DNA from: Saprospiraceae bacterium
GTDB lineage: Bacteria > Bacteroidota > Bacteroidia > Chitinophagales > Saprospiraceae
Direction: 5' to 3'
NCBI GenBank assembly: GCA_026982695.1
Contig: JALSGS010000007.1
Location: 62,001-126,000, forward strand
DNA length: 64,000 bases
Part shown: piece by piece, positions 1 through 8,259 of the stretch
How the letters are laid out: each line of letters begins with the position of its first letter
Position numbering within the stretch: position 1 is the first letter of the stretch
The notes under the pieces: generated by a model
Database searches by the model: none
What the model was told of the DNA's origin: nothing
The model's input: the letters and a program-made list of their open reading frames with translations, nothing else
Made by a program: the position numbers and the translations under genes

Positions 1-262
1 TGGCACCACTAGTTTGCGAGATGGCTGCAGCGTTGTCGTCGCCCGATTGTTTCAAGTTTATCGTGTTGCCTTGGGCTTGGGTTTGTTTGATTACAGCCTG
101 ATTGCGGTCACCTGATTGCACCTGGTTGGCCGTATTGTTGCGCCCACTTTGCTCAATGGCGGCTTTGTTTTGGTCACCTGACTGTACGGTGTTATTGCGG
201 TTTTGGGCTTGGATGCCAGAAAGTACGAGGAAAAGTGTGGCAAGCAAAAGTAGCTTCTTCAT
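1..262 (-). CDS. Curlin-repeat (CsgA/CsgB-like) secreted protein, 5' part only
   Basis: The start codon is at 262 on the minus strand and the frame stays open to the window edge, giving 87 residues of a longer protein. Residues 1-20 are a signal peptide (MKKLLLLATLFLVLSG, cleavage after AQA/Q). The rest is made of Asn/Gln/Gly-rich units such as NKAAIEQSGRNNTANQ and NQAVIKQTQAQGN, matching the curlin pattern N-x-A-x-I-x-Q-x-G. In known curli systems such repeats stack into a beta-solenoid amyloid in the biofilm matrix, exported by CsgG. The rest of the gene and any csgEFG partners lie outside the window. Family assignment is from repeat pattern only. A terminator-like hairpin lies upstream at 478-509. 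Confidence 0.75.
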   Translation of the reverse strand, partial: MKKLLLLATLFLVLSGIQAQNRNNTVQSGDQNKAAIEQSGRNNTANQVQSGDRNQAVIKQTQAQGNTINLKQSGDDNAAAISQTSGA

Positions 263-477
263 GGTTAAAGGTTTGGTTAACAAAAGAATATAAAAAAGGG
301 CTTTGAGGCTGCAATTTCAGGGAAGCATTTTACATAGGGGGCAGAATTCGGACTTTGGCCTAAATAGCTCGGTAATTGCCCGAAAAGCAAGGGGAAATGG
401 AAAATGCTACTTCTACTGTACAACAAAAGAAAGGGGATAAAAGCAGTTTTGTCTGCTTAGGGAGGTGCGGTAAAGGT

Positions 478-509
478 AAAAAAAAGTCGCACCCTTTTCA
501 AGGTGCGAC
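478..509 (-). terminator. Rho-independent terminator, minus strand
   Basis: The hairpin arms GTCGCACC (486-493) and GGTGCGAC (502-509) pair perfectly over 8 bp with an 8-nt loop. Read on the minus strand, the stem is followed directly by eight T residues. It may end transcripts from the gene at 1122-4031 or a small RNA before the curlin gene. Confidence 0.65.
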
Positions 510-511
510 CG

Positions 512-555
512 AATGCTACTAACAAATTATAATCTCATGAAAAAAACGAATCCAA
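512..555 (+). repeat. 44-bp direct repeat, copy 1
   Basis: The repeat begins AATGCTACTAACAAATTATA and ends AACGAATCCAA. It matches copy 2 at 904-947 at 42 of 44 positions. It lies 2 bp after the hairpin at 486-509. It contains ATG at 537-539, opening a reading frame of only 18 codons (MKKTNPNSLTAIVCVCLK) that resembles the beginning of a signal peptide. It could be the fossil translation start of a secreted-protein gene or a regulatory leader. Confidence 0.8.
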
Positions 556-848
556 ACTCCTTAACGGCAATCGTCTGCGTTTGTTTGAAGTAACTGGCCA
601 AAAAGTTTGCCAAAAAAGGTTCTTAGATAAACTTTAACACATTTGTACCCTATTGATACTCAAAAAGAGTTTTTAAGGTTTCAAATTGTTTTGATAAATA
701 TTCCAGCTATCTTACAGCTACTCCTGTTACTTACAGATAATAAACGCAGACAAACCGTAAATATTTTGTGAATAGCTCTTTAGGCTAAGCAGTGGGCATA
801 CGCACGTTCGGAAAAGCTAGCCCAAAAGCAATTATCCCTTTATTTTAA

Positions 849-870
849 CGCCAGCTTTTGGCGGTTTTTT
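849..870 (+). terminator. Rho-independent terminator, plus strand
   Basis: Arms CGCCA (849-853) and TGGCG (859-863) flank a 5-nt loop and are followed by G and six T residues. No protein-coding gene precedes it on this strand, so it may end a small RNA transcribed from the 560-850 area. Confidence 0.5.
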
Positions 871-903
871 CAAAAGGCCGCATCCAGGTCAGGGATGCGG
901 CAA

Positions 904-947
904 AATGCTACTAACAAATTATAATCTCATAAAAAGAACGAATCCAA
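904..947 (+). repeat. 44-bp direct repeat, copy 2
   Basis: Second copy of the element at 512-555. It also follows a GC-rich hairpin (CCGCATCC 878-885, GGATGCGG 893-900), which shares shape but not sequence with the hairpin of copy 1. The ATG of copy 1 is ATA here, so no frame starts from it. Confidence 0.8.
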
Positions 948-1121
948 GTTTGGGTTCCCCCCTCAATGAGGGGGGATTTGGTTTTTTGGGCCCATGTGGA
1001 TTCATGGGAAAAAGTACCTGGTGGCCCTGGCGGCAACCAGGTACTGTAATCGGTTTTTGAGATGTAGACTGAACTTTTTCAGTCGCAGGTAGATTTGGAT
1101 ACATTCAAGGGATAATATGCC

Positions 1122-4031
1122 TTATTGGGCAATCATTTTTGCAGTGTACCATGTGTTCCCATTGGCATAGATGCGGAATAGATACATGCCTTTGGGCAAA
1201 TGCGTGGCATTTACTTTGGTTTGGCCATTTACAAATCGGCCTTGCAAGAGCGTACGTCCTGTGAGATCTGTGACTTCCCATTGTGCTTGCTGCCAGGGTG
1301 CGCCTTCGAGTTTTACTTCGCAAGTAGCCCTAAAAGGATTAGGCCACAAATGCACCTTCAAGCCGGGCAGGTTGGGTTGGCTTGTACTCGTAATGACGAG
1401 GAAGTCTGTTAATTCACCTCCTTCCACGATGTGTAGTGTCGTGGGAGTTTCTTGAGGTGGTTCGTATCCGACATAGGCAACAGCTCGGTTATAGATGTGG
1501 GTACCGGAAGGGTTAGCCGGTTTTTGGGATATGCGGAATTGCACAAATCCTCCCGAAGTACCTGAACCCGAGCCGTTGCTTGCCAGGATAATATCTTCGA
1601 TCACGATCTTCACAATCCCCTGATCGTACACGATTAAGTCATAGGGATGTGAGCTGGCTCCTTTCTCGATAGATTCTACAGATAGCCATGGCGAAAGCGT
1701 GTCCCGTATTACTATGCGTGTTACTGTATCTGATCCGTTATTGACAAAACGCACCACATAGTCGATATCGGTTGTTTGTGTGATGAACATGCTGTCACCA
1801 TAGCCTTTGGGATAGCCTCGCAGTAAGGGTGCGTCTTGTATTTGGGACACGCTTTCCTGTACATCGATGGCTTGAAAGATGTCCTTTTCGTCTTCAGGGT
1901 ATTGGGTAACCATGCCGGTTGAGAAGGGCATGCCAGCATCGGCACACCCTTCCACTGCGACAGTGGGGTAACTATTTCCTGGGTGGAAGGGTGATTGTTG
2001 TGCGACAATACGCCAGGTTGCACCATTGCGCGCGAATGCCCGCGTCATGCTCTGGCCACTTTGCATTTGGTGGCTTTCGTCGCTACGCAGAATGACATCT
2101 TCAATGACGATGTAGCGTAGCGGCTGACTGGCATCACCGCTACCCACATTTTCGATGGTAAAGCGCACCGAGTCAGTAGTACATTGGCCCGATACGCGTA
2201 TACTCGCACCGTCCCATGCAGGGTTTGCCGGAAGGCAAATGCTATCGGGATAGATGTGTGCCCATACAGAGACAGCTTGCTGGGGTTGAACAGTGCAGTC
2301 GAGGAAGGCGTCCATAGTCAGTCGCCCACAGTCGCCTGCAGGTATAGTGCCCAATTCGAAGACTATGAGGCTGTCTTGAATGAGTGTTGGGGGAACCGAG
2401 GCTGTTTCGAAAGTCAGTGCTTTGCTCAATATGAGCTCGATGCGTGCATTGAGGGCGTCGGTAGGCCCTTGATTGCAGTAGCTGATTGCCCAAGTATTGG
2501 TTTGGCAACTTACGGCAGCGGCTGTACTCACGTCTACTTGTAGGGCAGGGCAGGCCACTTGCTTGTGCACGGCAAAGTCGAAGAAGAGGCTGTCGTAATC
2601 GGCAGTGACGTGGATATTGTGGAATGTATCTACGCACGAGCTCCAGTATGGGTTACGTGGTACGAGCACCAGGTTGTAGGTGCCCATTTCGAGGCGCATG
2701 GAATAATTGCCTTGGGCATCGGTAGAGGCGTAAAAGGTGCCATTGGGCCCCGTGGCTTTGAGAATCCAGTCTTCTAAGCCGCGCTCGTTGGGGTCGAGAT
2801 TGCAATCCTGGTTAGTGTCAAAGAACACGTTGCCGAGGAAGTAGTTGGTGCGCACATTGCCTTGCAGATCTGCTTTGACCAAAGTCACGTCGTTGATAAA
2901 CACGGCAGCCAATGAGTTAATGCCTGCAATGGCAATGCTTCCGTCAGCGGTGAGGATGGCGTCGCTACCTTCGTCCCAATGGGTGTTGCGGCCTATGTGC
3001 CTTTCCCACAGAAGTTGTCCTGAAGATGAGGTGCGGAACAGATATATATCTGCATCAAAGGCATTGACTTCGGCGGTACCTACCACTACGAAGTCACCAC
3101 TTTCGAGTTGGTGTACGCTGCGACCAATTTCGGCAAAGGCGCCTCCGTAGGTTTCTATCCACTGCTGATTGCCATTGGCATCGGTTTTGAGCAGAAAAGC
3201 ATCGCTATTGTTGCCCCATAATCCGGTAATGATCAACCCGCCATCGGGTGTGGGAGCGATGCCTAAAGCCTCTTCGCGCACATTCGGTGCGCCATAGATG
3301 AAGTCTTGTATGAGTTGGCCATTGGCATCGAGCAGTAGTAACCATGCGTTGGGGCTGGGATCGCCAGGGACGTATTGTGCGGCAGCAATGGCAAACCCCC
3401 CATTGTGGGCAATCACGTCATTGGCTATCTCGTCATCGTCATCGCCATACACCTGATCCCATTGAAAGTTCCCTGCTGCATCGGTTTTGACGATGTAGAT
3501 ATCGTCTTCACCATTACTGAAGCTGTCGCTACGCCCTACCAACAGATAGCCACCATCAGGTGTGGCTGTGATTGCGAAAGCCTGTTCGGCGCCGTTGCCA
3601 CCAAATTGGCGTGTCCATAGTACGTTGCCGCCTTCGTCTATTTTAAGCATGTACATGTCCGAAGGCGTAAGTGCGTTGGTCGTAATGTCGCCTACGACGA
3701 TGTAACCGCCATCAGTGGCATGGATGATGTCGAAGGCATGTTCGATCCACCCTTCATCGATGACTTTCATCCATATGATTTCGCCATCTACGTCGGTACG
3801 GATCAGATAGACGTCTAAGTCGTTGTCGGTACCAAATGATTCACTGTAACCTGCGATAATGAAGCCGTGGTCTCGGGTTTGGACAATGCCTTCTGCATAA
3901 TCTTCTGCACTGCCGCCATAGTAAAGTTCCCATCCACCTTGAGCAACAAGTAGCCCGCTCAGGCACGCGAAAGCAACCACCATTGCTAGTGTAAGGGGTA
4001 AATGCTTTGTGATTGCATGCGTTTTTTTCAT
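1122..4031 (-). CDS. Secreted beta-propeller protein with type IX secretion sorting domain
   Basis: This protein of about 969 aa is predicted to be exported and anchored by the type IX secretion system. I place the start at 4031 because the residues from there (MKKTHAITKHLPLTLAMVVA) form a signal peptide; the longer open frame to 4226 adds a tail of no secretory character and would overlap the divergent gene. Roughly seven repeats of the type DGGYIVVGD...W..YGG fill the N-terminal 400 residues and probably fold as a propeller. Next comes an SdrD-B/Cna-B-like segment (GNVFFDTNQDCNLDPNERG), then DUF11-like beta domains, and last a sorting domain (LWPNPF... and ...LPKGMYLFRIYANG). The ligand is unknown. 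Such proteins are common surface proteins in Bacteroidota. Confidence 0.8.
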   Translation of the reverse strand: MKKTHAITKHLPLTLAMVVAFACLSGLLVAQGGWELYYGGSAEDYAEGIVQTRDHGFIIAGYSESFGTDNDLDVYLIRTDVDGEIIWMKVIDEGWIEHAFDIIHATDGGYIVVGDITTNALTPSDMYMLKIDEGGNVLWTRQFGGNGAEQAFAITATPDGGYLLVGRSDSFSNGEDDIYIVKTDAAGNFQWDQVYGDDDDEIANDVIAHNGGFAIAAAQYVPGDPSPNAWLLLLDANGQLIQDFIYGAPNVREEALGIAPTPDGGLIITGLWGNNSDAFLLKTDANGNQQWIETYGGAFAEIGRSVHQLESGDFVVVGTAEVNAFDADIYLFRTSSSGQLLWERHIGRNTHWDEGSDAILTADGSIAIAGINSLAAVFINDVTLVKADLQGNVRTNYFLGNVFFDTNQDCNLDPNERGLEDWILKATGPNGTFYASTDAQGNYSMRLEMGTYNLVLVPRNPYWSSCVDTFHNIHVTADYDSLFFDFAVHKQVACPALQVDVSTAAAVSCQTNTWAISYCNQGPTDALNARIELILSKALTFETASVPPTLIQDSLIVFELGTIPAGDCGRLTMDAFLDCTVQPQQAVSVWAHIYPDSICLPANPAWDGASIRVSGQCTTDSVRFTIENVGSGDASQPLRYIVIEDVILRSDESHQMQSGQSMTRAFARNGATWRIVAQQSPFHPGNSYPTVAVEGCADAGMPFSTGMVTQYPEDEKDIFQAIDVQESVSQIQDAPLLRGYPKGYGDSMFITQTTDIDYVVRFVNNGSDTVTRIVIRDTLSPWLSVESIEKGASSHPYDLIVYDQGIVKIVIEDIILASNGSGSGTSGGFVQFRISQKPANPSGTHIYNRAVAYVGYEPPQETPTTLHIVEGGELTDFLVITSTSQPNLPGLKVHLWPNPFRATCEVKLEGAPWQQAQWEVTDLTGRTLLQGRFVNGQTKVNATHLPKGMYLFRIYANGNTWYTAKMIAQ

Positions 4032-4250
4032 GATGGATGGGTAGTTGTTGTGTAGCTTGCTACTCATTGACGATACAAATGTGGCCATTACTTTTTCTCG
4101 TTTCAAAGACAAAAAACGGCAATTGTTGAGAAAAAAATAAAGGTTTTTACGTAGTGTGGATGAAATGTTTAATTTCAAGTTGTTGGTTTTTAGATGATTG
4201 TGCGTAATTTGCCGTCGGTGTTGCAATTGAACTTGTTGAACGATCTGCTC

Positions 4251-5663
4251 ATGTATCGAAGTAGGCTTGTCACTTTGTTGCGCACGCTAGACCAGAAGGA
4301 ATGGCGTGCCTTGCACAAATGGCTTGAATCTCCAGCGCACAATCAGCGTGAGGATGTGCGTCGGTTGGCACGTTATCTTTCGGAGAAGGGGCATTTGTCA
4401 CGACCTGATGCATTGCGTAAAGAAGCAGTATGGGAACAAATTTTCGGTACAGTGCCCTATGACGATGAACGCATGCGTCAAGTGATGCATTTCTTGCTTA
4501 AGGCTGTGGAGGACATGTTATTGTACCATACACTTATAGCCGATAGGGTGCGCACTATGACGACTTTGGCCAGTGTATTTCGTCGTAGGGGGTTGGATAA
4601 GCTCTTCGAATCGACGATGAAACAAGTGCGCAAGCTGCAGGCACGTCAGCCGTGGCGTAATGAGTTGTACTTTCGGAATCAGTACCTGATTGAGCAAGAA
4701 CAGTATAGCTATCAGAGTGGCTTCAGGCGATTGCACCTGAACTTACAGGAAATGTCCGATGCACTGGACTTGACGTATATCGTGGATAAGCTGCGCCAAA
4801 GCTGTTTGATGTTGGCTCATCAAACGGTATATCAGGCCGATTATCGCATTGGATTGATCGATGCTGTGCTGGCACATGTAGCGCAACACCACTTGTTATG
4901 CCATCCAGCCATTGCCATTTACTATCACATTTATCACACTTTAGCTGATCGCGAACAAGAGCGCCATTTTTTTGAACTACGGGCCCAAATTGAGCAGCAT
5001 CACGACAAGTTTCCACAAGCTGAGATGCGCGACATTTACTTGTTCGCCATTAACTATTGCATTGGGCGCATCAATGCAGGAAAGGAGTCTTTTATTCGAC
5101 AGGCTTTTGAGCTGTACCGGTCTGGCCTGGAACAGGGGCTACTCATAGAGTCTAGGGGTATTTCGGTGTGGACATTTCGAAACGTAGTCACTAATGGGGT
5201 GTATTTGGGGGAGTTTGAGTGGGTATCCCATTTTATTGATGAGTACCAGCATTTGTTAGAAGAGAAGTTTAGGCACAGTACAGTATTGTATTGCCGCGCG
5301 CAACTGCATTTTGCCAGAAAGGAATACGATGAGGCCATGCGCCTTTTGGCACAAAGCGATTTTGATGATATTCTGATCAATTTGAGGGCCAAGACGATGT
5401 TGGCACGTATGTATTTTGAGGAAGGAGAATTTGAAGCGCTGGAGTCCTTGTTGGAAAGTATGCGTACGTATATGCAGCGCAAAAAAGTCATGGGGTACCA
5501 TCGCGCAAATTTTCAAAACTTTCTCAAGCTGACGCGCCGTTTGGTGCGCCTTAATCCTTTTGACAAAGGCAAACGCGATGAGCTGAAAAGAGAGATCGAG
5601 TCTGCCCAGCCCATGACGTTATCGGAGAAGCAGTGGTTGCTCACCCAGCTTGAGCAAATGTGA
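4251..5663 (+). CDS. Uncharacterised helical-repeat protein
   Basis: I do not recognise a named family. The product is about 470 aa, soluble, without signal peptide or membrane segment, rich in Leu, Arg and Glu and with a helical-repeat look (for example ALESLLESMRTYMQRKK near the end), suggesting TPR-like helices. The frame is open from 4194, but the start at 4251 (MYRSRLVTLLRTLDQKEW) avoids a Leu/Asn-rich tail and begins at the first regular helix. It is divergent from the sorting-domain protein gene. Function unknown, probably a protein-interaction scaffold. Confidence 0.6.
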   Translation: MYRSRLVTLLRTLDQKEWRALHKWLESPAHNQREDVRRLARYLSEKGHLSRPDALRKEAVWEQIFGTVPYDDERMRQVMHFLLKAVEDMLLYHTLIADRVRTMTTLASVFRRRGLDKLFESTMKQVRKLQARQPWRNELYFRNQYLIEQEQYSYQSGFRRLHLNLQEMSDALDLTYIVDKLRQSCLMLAHQTVYQADYRIGLIDAVLAHVAQHHLLCHPAIAIYYHIYHTLADREQERHFFELRAQIEQHHDKFPQAEMRDIYLFAINYCIGRINAGKESFIRQAFELYRSGLEQGLLIESRGISVWTFRNVVTNGVYLGEFEWVSHFIDEYQHLLEEKFRHSTVLYCRAQLHFARKEYDEAMRLLAQSDFDDILINLRAKTMLARMYFEEGEFEALESLLESMRTYMQRKKVMGYHRANFQNFLKLTRRLVRLNPFDKGKRDELKREIESAQPMTLSEKQWLLTQLEQM

Positions 5664-5835
5664 TTGTGGATTTGGCTATCGCCATACACATATGTGTTTT
5701 TATTATACTGTTTTAAGGTGCATCTTTGCCTGCTATAGGCAGCGATTTACTTCGTAGAGCGTTCCTTATTGAGCTAAACGCTCGGTGTATATTTTTTAGT
5801 TACTCTTCATTGCCATTGCCAAATGCTGCGCTGAG

Positions 5836-6630
5836 ATGCCTGATGTGATGCTGCGATTGTATATATGGAGTTGTATTCTAGTGATGGCTGGGGCTTGTCG
5901 TAGTGGCGACGAGCCGCGGCCTATATATGTGGACTTGGAAGATGCGTTTCAGCTCGATCTATTCGAGTCGCTTGATTTTACTACGCGGCAGTTTCAGCTG
6001 TTATTAACTACGCTAGATCCTTTACCTTGTCAGAACTACGAGTTAGATTACGCTACATATCATACGGGTACTCAGTTGCAAATACAGTTGAACAGCCTCA
6101 TTCCACCTGAAGGTGAGTGTATTACTCCGCCTTCACCACTTACAGCAGCTATTGCTTTGGGATATCTCATCCCTAATGTGTATGAGCTGGATATACTTAT
6201 CCAGGATGTATTGGTTTATAGCGGAGTATTGGAAGTGCGTCCTGATAGGTATATGCTTTATTTTCCGAGTGGCCAGGGTATCAAATTGGTACATAAGGAG
6301 CTATACAGGATTCCCAATTATGCCATTTGGGGATATGTAGCTTATGATGAGCTCCAGCTTGAAGGGCCTGCGAATGACTTTTTGCAAGAGCTCGAGTCGA
6401 TTTCGGTTTCTTGGCAGGTGGTGGAAGGATATTATGGTTATTTTTCCATAGACACATTGGGGCAACCTGTGTTTGATCCGCCTGCTGATGCATTGTATGT
6501 GCGGCCTTTTTTCCGCATTTACGATGATGGGAGTCGTGAGGAGTTAATTCAGTTGCTTGGCGCATATCGCACCCAGTGGGGGAGTCAGCTAGATATAGTG
6601 CTATATACACATTGGGGCGAAAGGCTCTGA
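5836..6630 (+). CDS. Putative lipoprotein of unknown function
   Basis: The product has 264 aa. Residues 5-21 (MLRLYIWSCILVMAGAC) form a lipoprotein signal peptide with Cys21 as the acylated residue, so the protein is expected in the outer membrane or periplasm. The rest is rich in aromatic residues and beta-like, with no motif I recognise. A second ATG at 5848 is an equally good start. It converges on the histidine kinase gene with only 20 bp between the stops. Confidence 0.6.
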   Translation: MPDVMLRLYIWSCILVMAGACRSGDEPRPIYVDLEDAFQLDLFESLDFTTRQFQLLLTTLDPLPCQNYELDYATYHTGTQLQIQLNSLIPPEGECITPPSPLTAAIALGYLIPNVYELDILIQDVLVYSGVLEVRPDRYMLYFPSGQGIKLVHKELYRIPNYAIWGYVAYDELQLEGPANDFLQELESISVSWQVVEGYYGYFSIDTLGQPVFDPPADALYVRPFFRIYDDGSREELIQLLGAYRTQWGSQLDIVLYTHWGERL

Positions 6631-6650
6631 TGGGCTGCTGCGTTAGGTGC

Positions 6651-8090
6651 TTAGGCAGTAGCTACTTTGTTGGAGTTGCTGTGTAGGTAGTGGCTTACAA
6701 TGTGTTGGGTAGGTATCGTAAAGTAGAATGTAGTGCCTATTCCTTCTGTGGATTGCAGCCAGATTTTGCCACCTAAATTGGTGACAATTTTGCGCACTGT
6801 GGCCAGGCCAATGCCTGACCCGTCGTAGTCTGAGTGGTTGTGAAGGCGTTCAAAGATGCGGAACACGCGATCTTGTTGGTCTGTAGGGATGCCAATTCCG
6901 TTGTCTTTTACAGTAAAGAGGAAGTGTGTACCTTCATCAGTAGCAGTTATCGATATTTGAGGGGGTTCGTTGGGTTTGCGGAACTTTATGGCATTGGCCA
7001 GCAGGTTTTGGAAAAGTTGTACTAGCTCTGTAGCAGAGGCACGTACTATAGGTAGCAGATTAGTGCTGATGGATGCATTGCTTTCCTGCATGGCTACGGT
7101 TAAATTGTTGAGTACGATAAAGAGCAATTCATTGAGGTCGTTGTCTTGTATGTCGCTATGTCGGCCGGTACGGGAATACTGCAGCAGGTCGTCGAGCATG
7201 CGTTGCATTCGGGCAACACCATTGCGCACGTAGTGCATGAACTCTTTGGTATCGTCGTTGAGGTAGGCTTGGAGTTGTCTTTCGATCAATTGCGTGTACA
7301 TTCCGATCATGCGCAAGGGCTCTTTGAGGTCATGAGAGGCAGCGTAGGCAAATTGTTCGAGCTGGCCATTGATTTCTTCGATTTTTCGATGGGCTTCGCG
7401 TAACTCGTCCATCTGTCGGGATATCTGCATTTGCTGTTCTTGTAAAAGCTTTTTTTGCTTTTGCAATGCGTCGATGATCAACTCTTGTCCGCGTTCAAAT
7501 ATGTAGACTAGCCCTAGCAAAACGGCAAAAAAAAGCGTGAAACTCAAAAAGTAATACTCTGGGGAGAATTGTAGCAACAGTGCCTTGAACGAAGTGTCGT
7601 CGTAGAGATGATAGAAGAACAGCCCTATGCTAAACAAAAAGAGCACACTTGCCCAAAAAAAGCCCCACTTGCGCGCTGCAAAGAGTACAGCAATGGCTGG
7701 GGCCAATGCCAGCCATAGCATGTTGTCGGAATAGAGCCCTCCTGACTGCAGGATGGCTGGTACTAAGATAGCAAACCACCCTGCTGCTAAAAAATTGCCT
7801 GTAAACGCGAGGCTTCTTGTGGTCTTGAGCAAGACCAATGAAGAAATAAGTGTAATTAAAGCCCAATGAAGTGGTACATTTTTATTTTCTGGTGCAATGG
7901 TGAAGGTGAAAATGAACATGAGCACCACACTGGTAATTAGAAACAGGTGTACTTTAATTAGCGTTTCTGCCCGGCGATATTGTACTGTGTGCTCCTCTGA
8001 GTCGAGGTAGGGTGGCCTAAACCACGCCACGACATCGTCCAGCTTTTGCTTCATATGAGCGTATGTGCTATGCATGCGAATTGGTGGCAC
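6651..8090 (-). CDS. Membrane sensor histidine kinase
   Basis: The product has about 479 aa. Residues 45-200 hold five or six hydrophobic helices forming a membrane sensor; residues 205-245 are a coiled coil. The HisKA dimerisation domain carries the phospho-accepting His253 in YAASHDLKEP. An HATPase_c domain follows with N-box NLLANAIKF, DNGIGIP and GSGIGLATV. This layout resembles bacteriophytochrome-type and hybrid-less kinases that pass phosphate to a separate regulator. No response-regulator gene is adjacent, so its partner is unknown. Starts at 8075 or 8054 are possible alternatives. Confidence 0.85.
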   Translation of the reverse strand: MPPIRMHSTYAHMKQKLDDVVAWFRPPYLDSEEHTVQYRRAETLIKVHLFLITSVVLMFIFTFTIAPENKNVPLHWALITLISSLVLLKTTRSLAFTGNFLAAGWFAILVPAILQSGGLYSDNMLWLALAPAIAVLFAARKWGFFWASVLFLFSIGLFFYHLYDDTSFKALLLQFSPEYYFLSFTLFFAVLLGLVYIFERGQELIIDALQKQKKLLQEQQMQISRQMDELREAHRKIEEINGQLEQFAYAASHDLKEPLRMIGMYTQLIERQLQAYLNDDTKEFMHYVRNGVARMQRMLDDLLQYSRTGRHSDIQDNDLNELLFIVLNNLTVAMQESNASISTNLLPIVRASATELVQLFQNLLANAIKFRKPNEPPQISITATDEGTHFLFTVKDNGIGIPTDQQDRVFRIFERLHNHSDYDGSGIGLATVRKIVTNLGGKIWLQSTEGIGTTFYFTIPTQHIVSHYLHSNSNKVATA

Positions 8091-8179
8091 AATTGCTGAA
8101 ATTTGTAGTTGATTAGTAATGCAACAAGTAGGGAACCGGACTCTTGGGGGGACGTATACTCATTACAATTTTCGCTCCA

Positions 8180-8215
8180 AATCAAAAGGCGAATGGGTAC
8201 ATCATCCCATTCGCC
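8180..8215 (-). terminator. Rho-independent terminator of the spt-like gene
   Basis: A perfect 10-bp stem, GGCGAATGGG (8188-8197) with CCCATTCGCC (8206-8215), encloses an 8-nt loop. On the minus strand it is followed by TTTTGATTT and lies 45 bp beyond the stop codon of the gene at 8260-9573. Confidence 0.75.
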
Positions 8216-8259
8216 TAGACCCATAAATGGCTTATCGGTATCGTTACATGATTAGTAGC

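Larger units (their letters stand above)
263..1121. other. Noncoding stretch with hairpins and a duplicated element
   Basis: No convincing gene lies between the curlin gene and the end of the sorting-domain protein gene. The stretch holds two copies of a 44-bp repeat, two GC-rich hairpins just before them, a plus-strand terminator at 849-870, a hairpin at 957-975 (arms CCCCCCTC/GAGGGGGG, loop AAT) followed by a T-rich run, and a 9-bp inverted repeat GTACCTGGT...ACCAGGTAC at 1014-1044. A small RNA is possible in the middle. Confidence 0.6.

Noticed and set aside
537-593. 18-codon leader peptide
   Set aside because: It is very short, has no conserved attenuator pattern, and its start is lost in the second repeat copy.
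2242-2637. Long reverse-frame open readings inside large genes (for example here, 8796-9164, 20224-20820, 31916-32473)
   Set aside because: They overlap well-supported genes, have no recognisable motif and the amino-acid composition of frame shadows.
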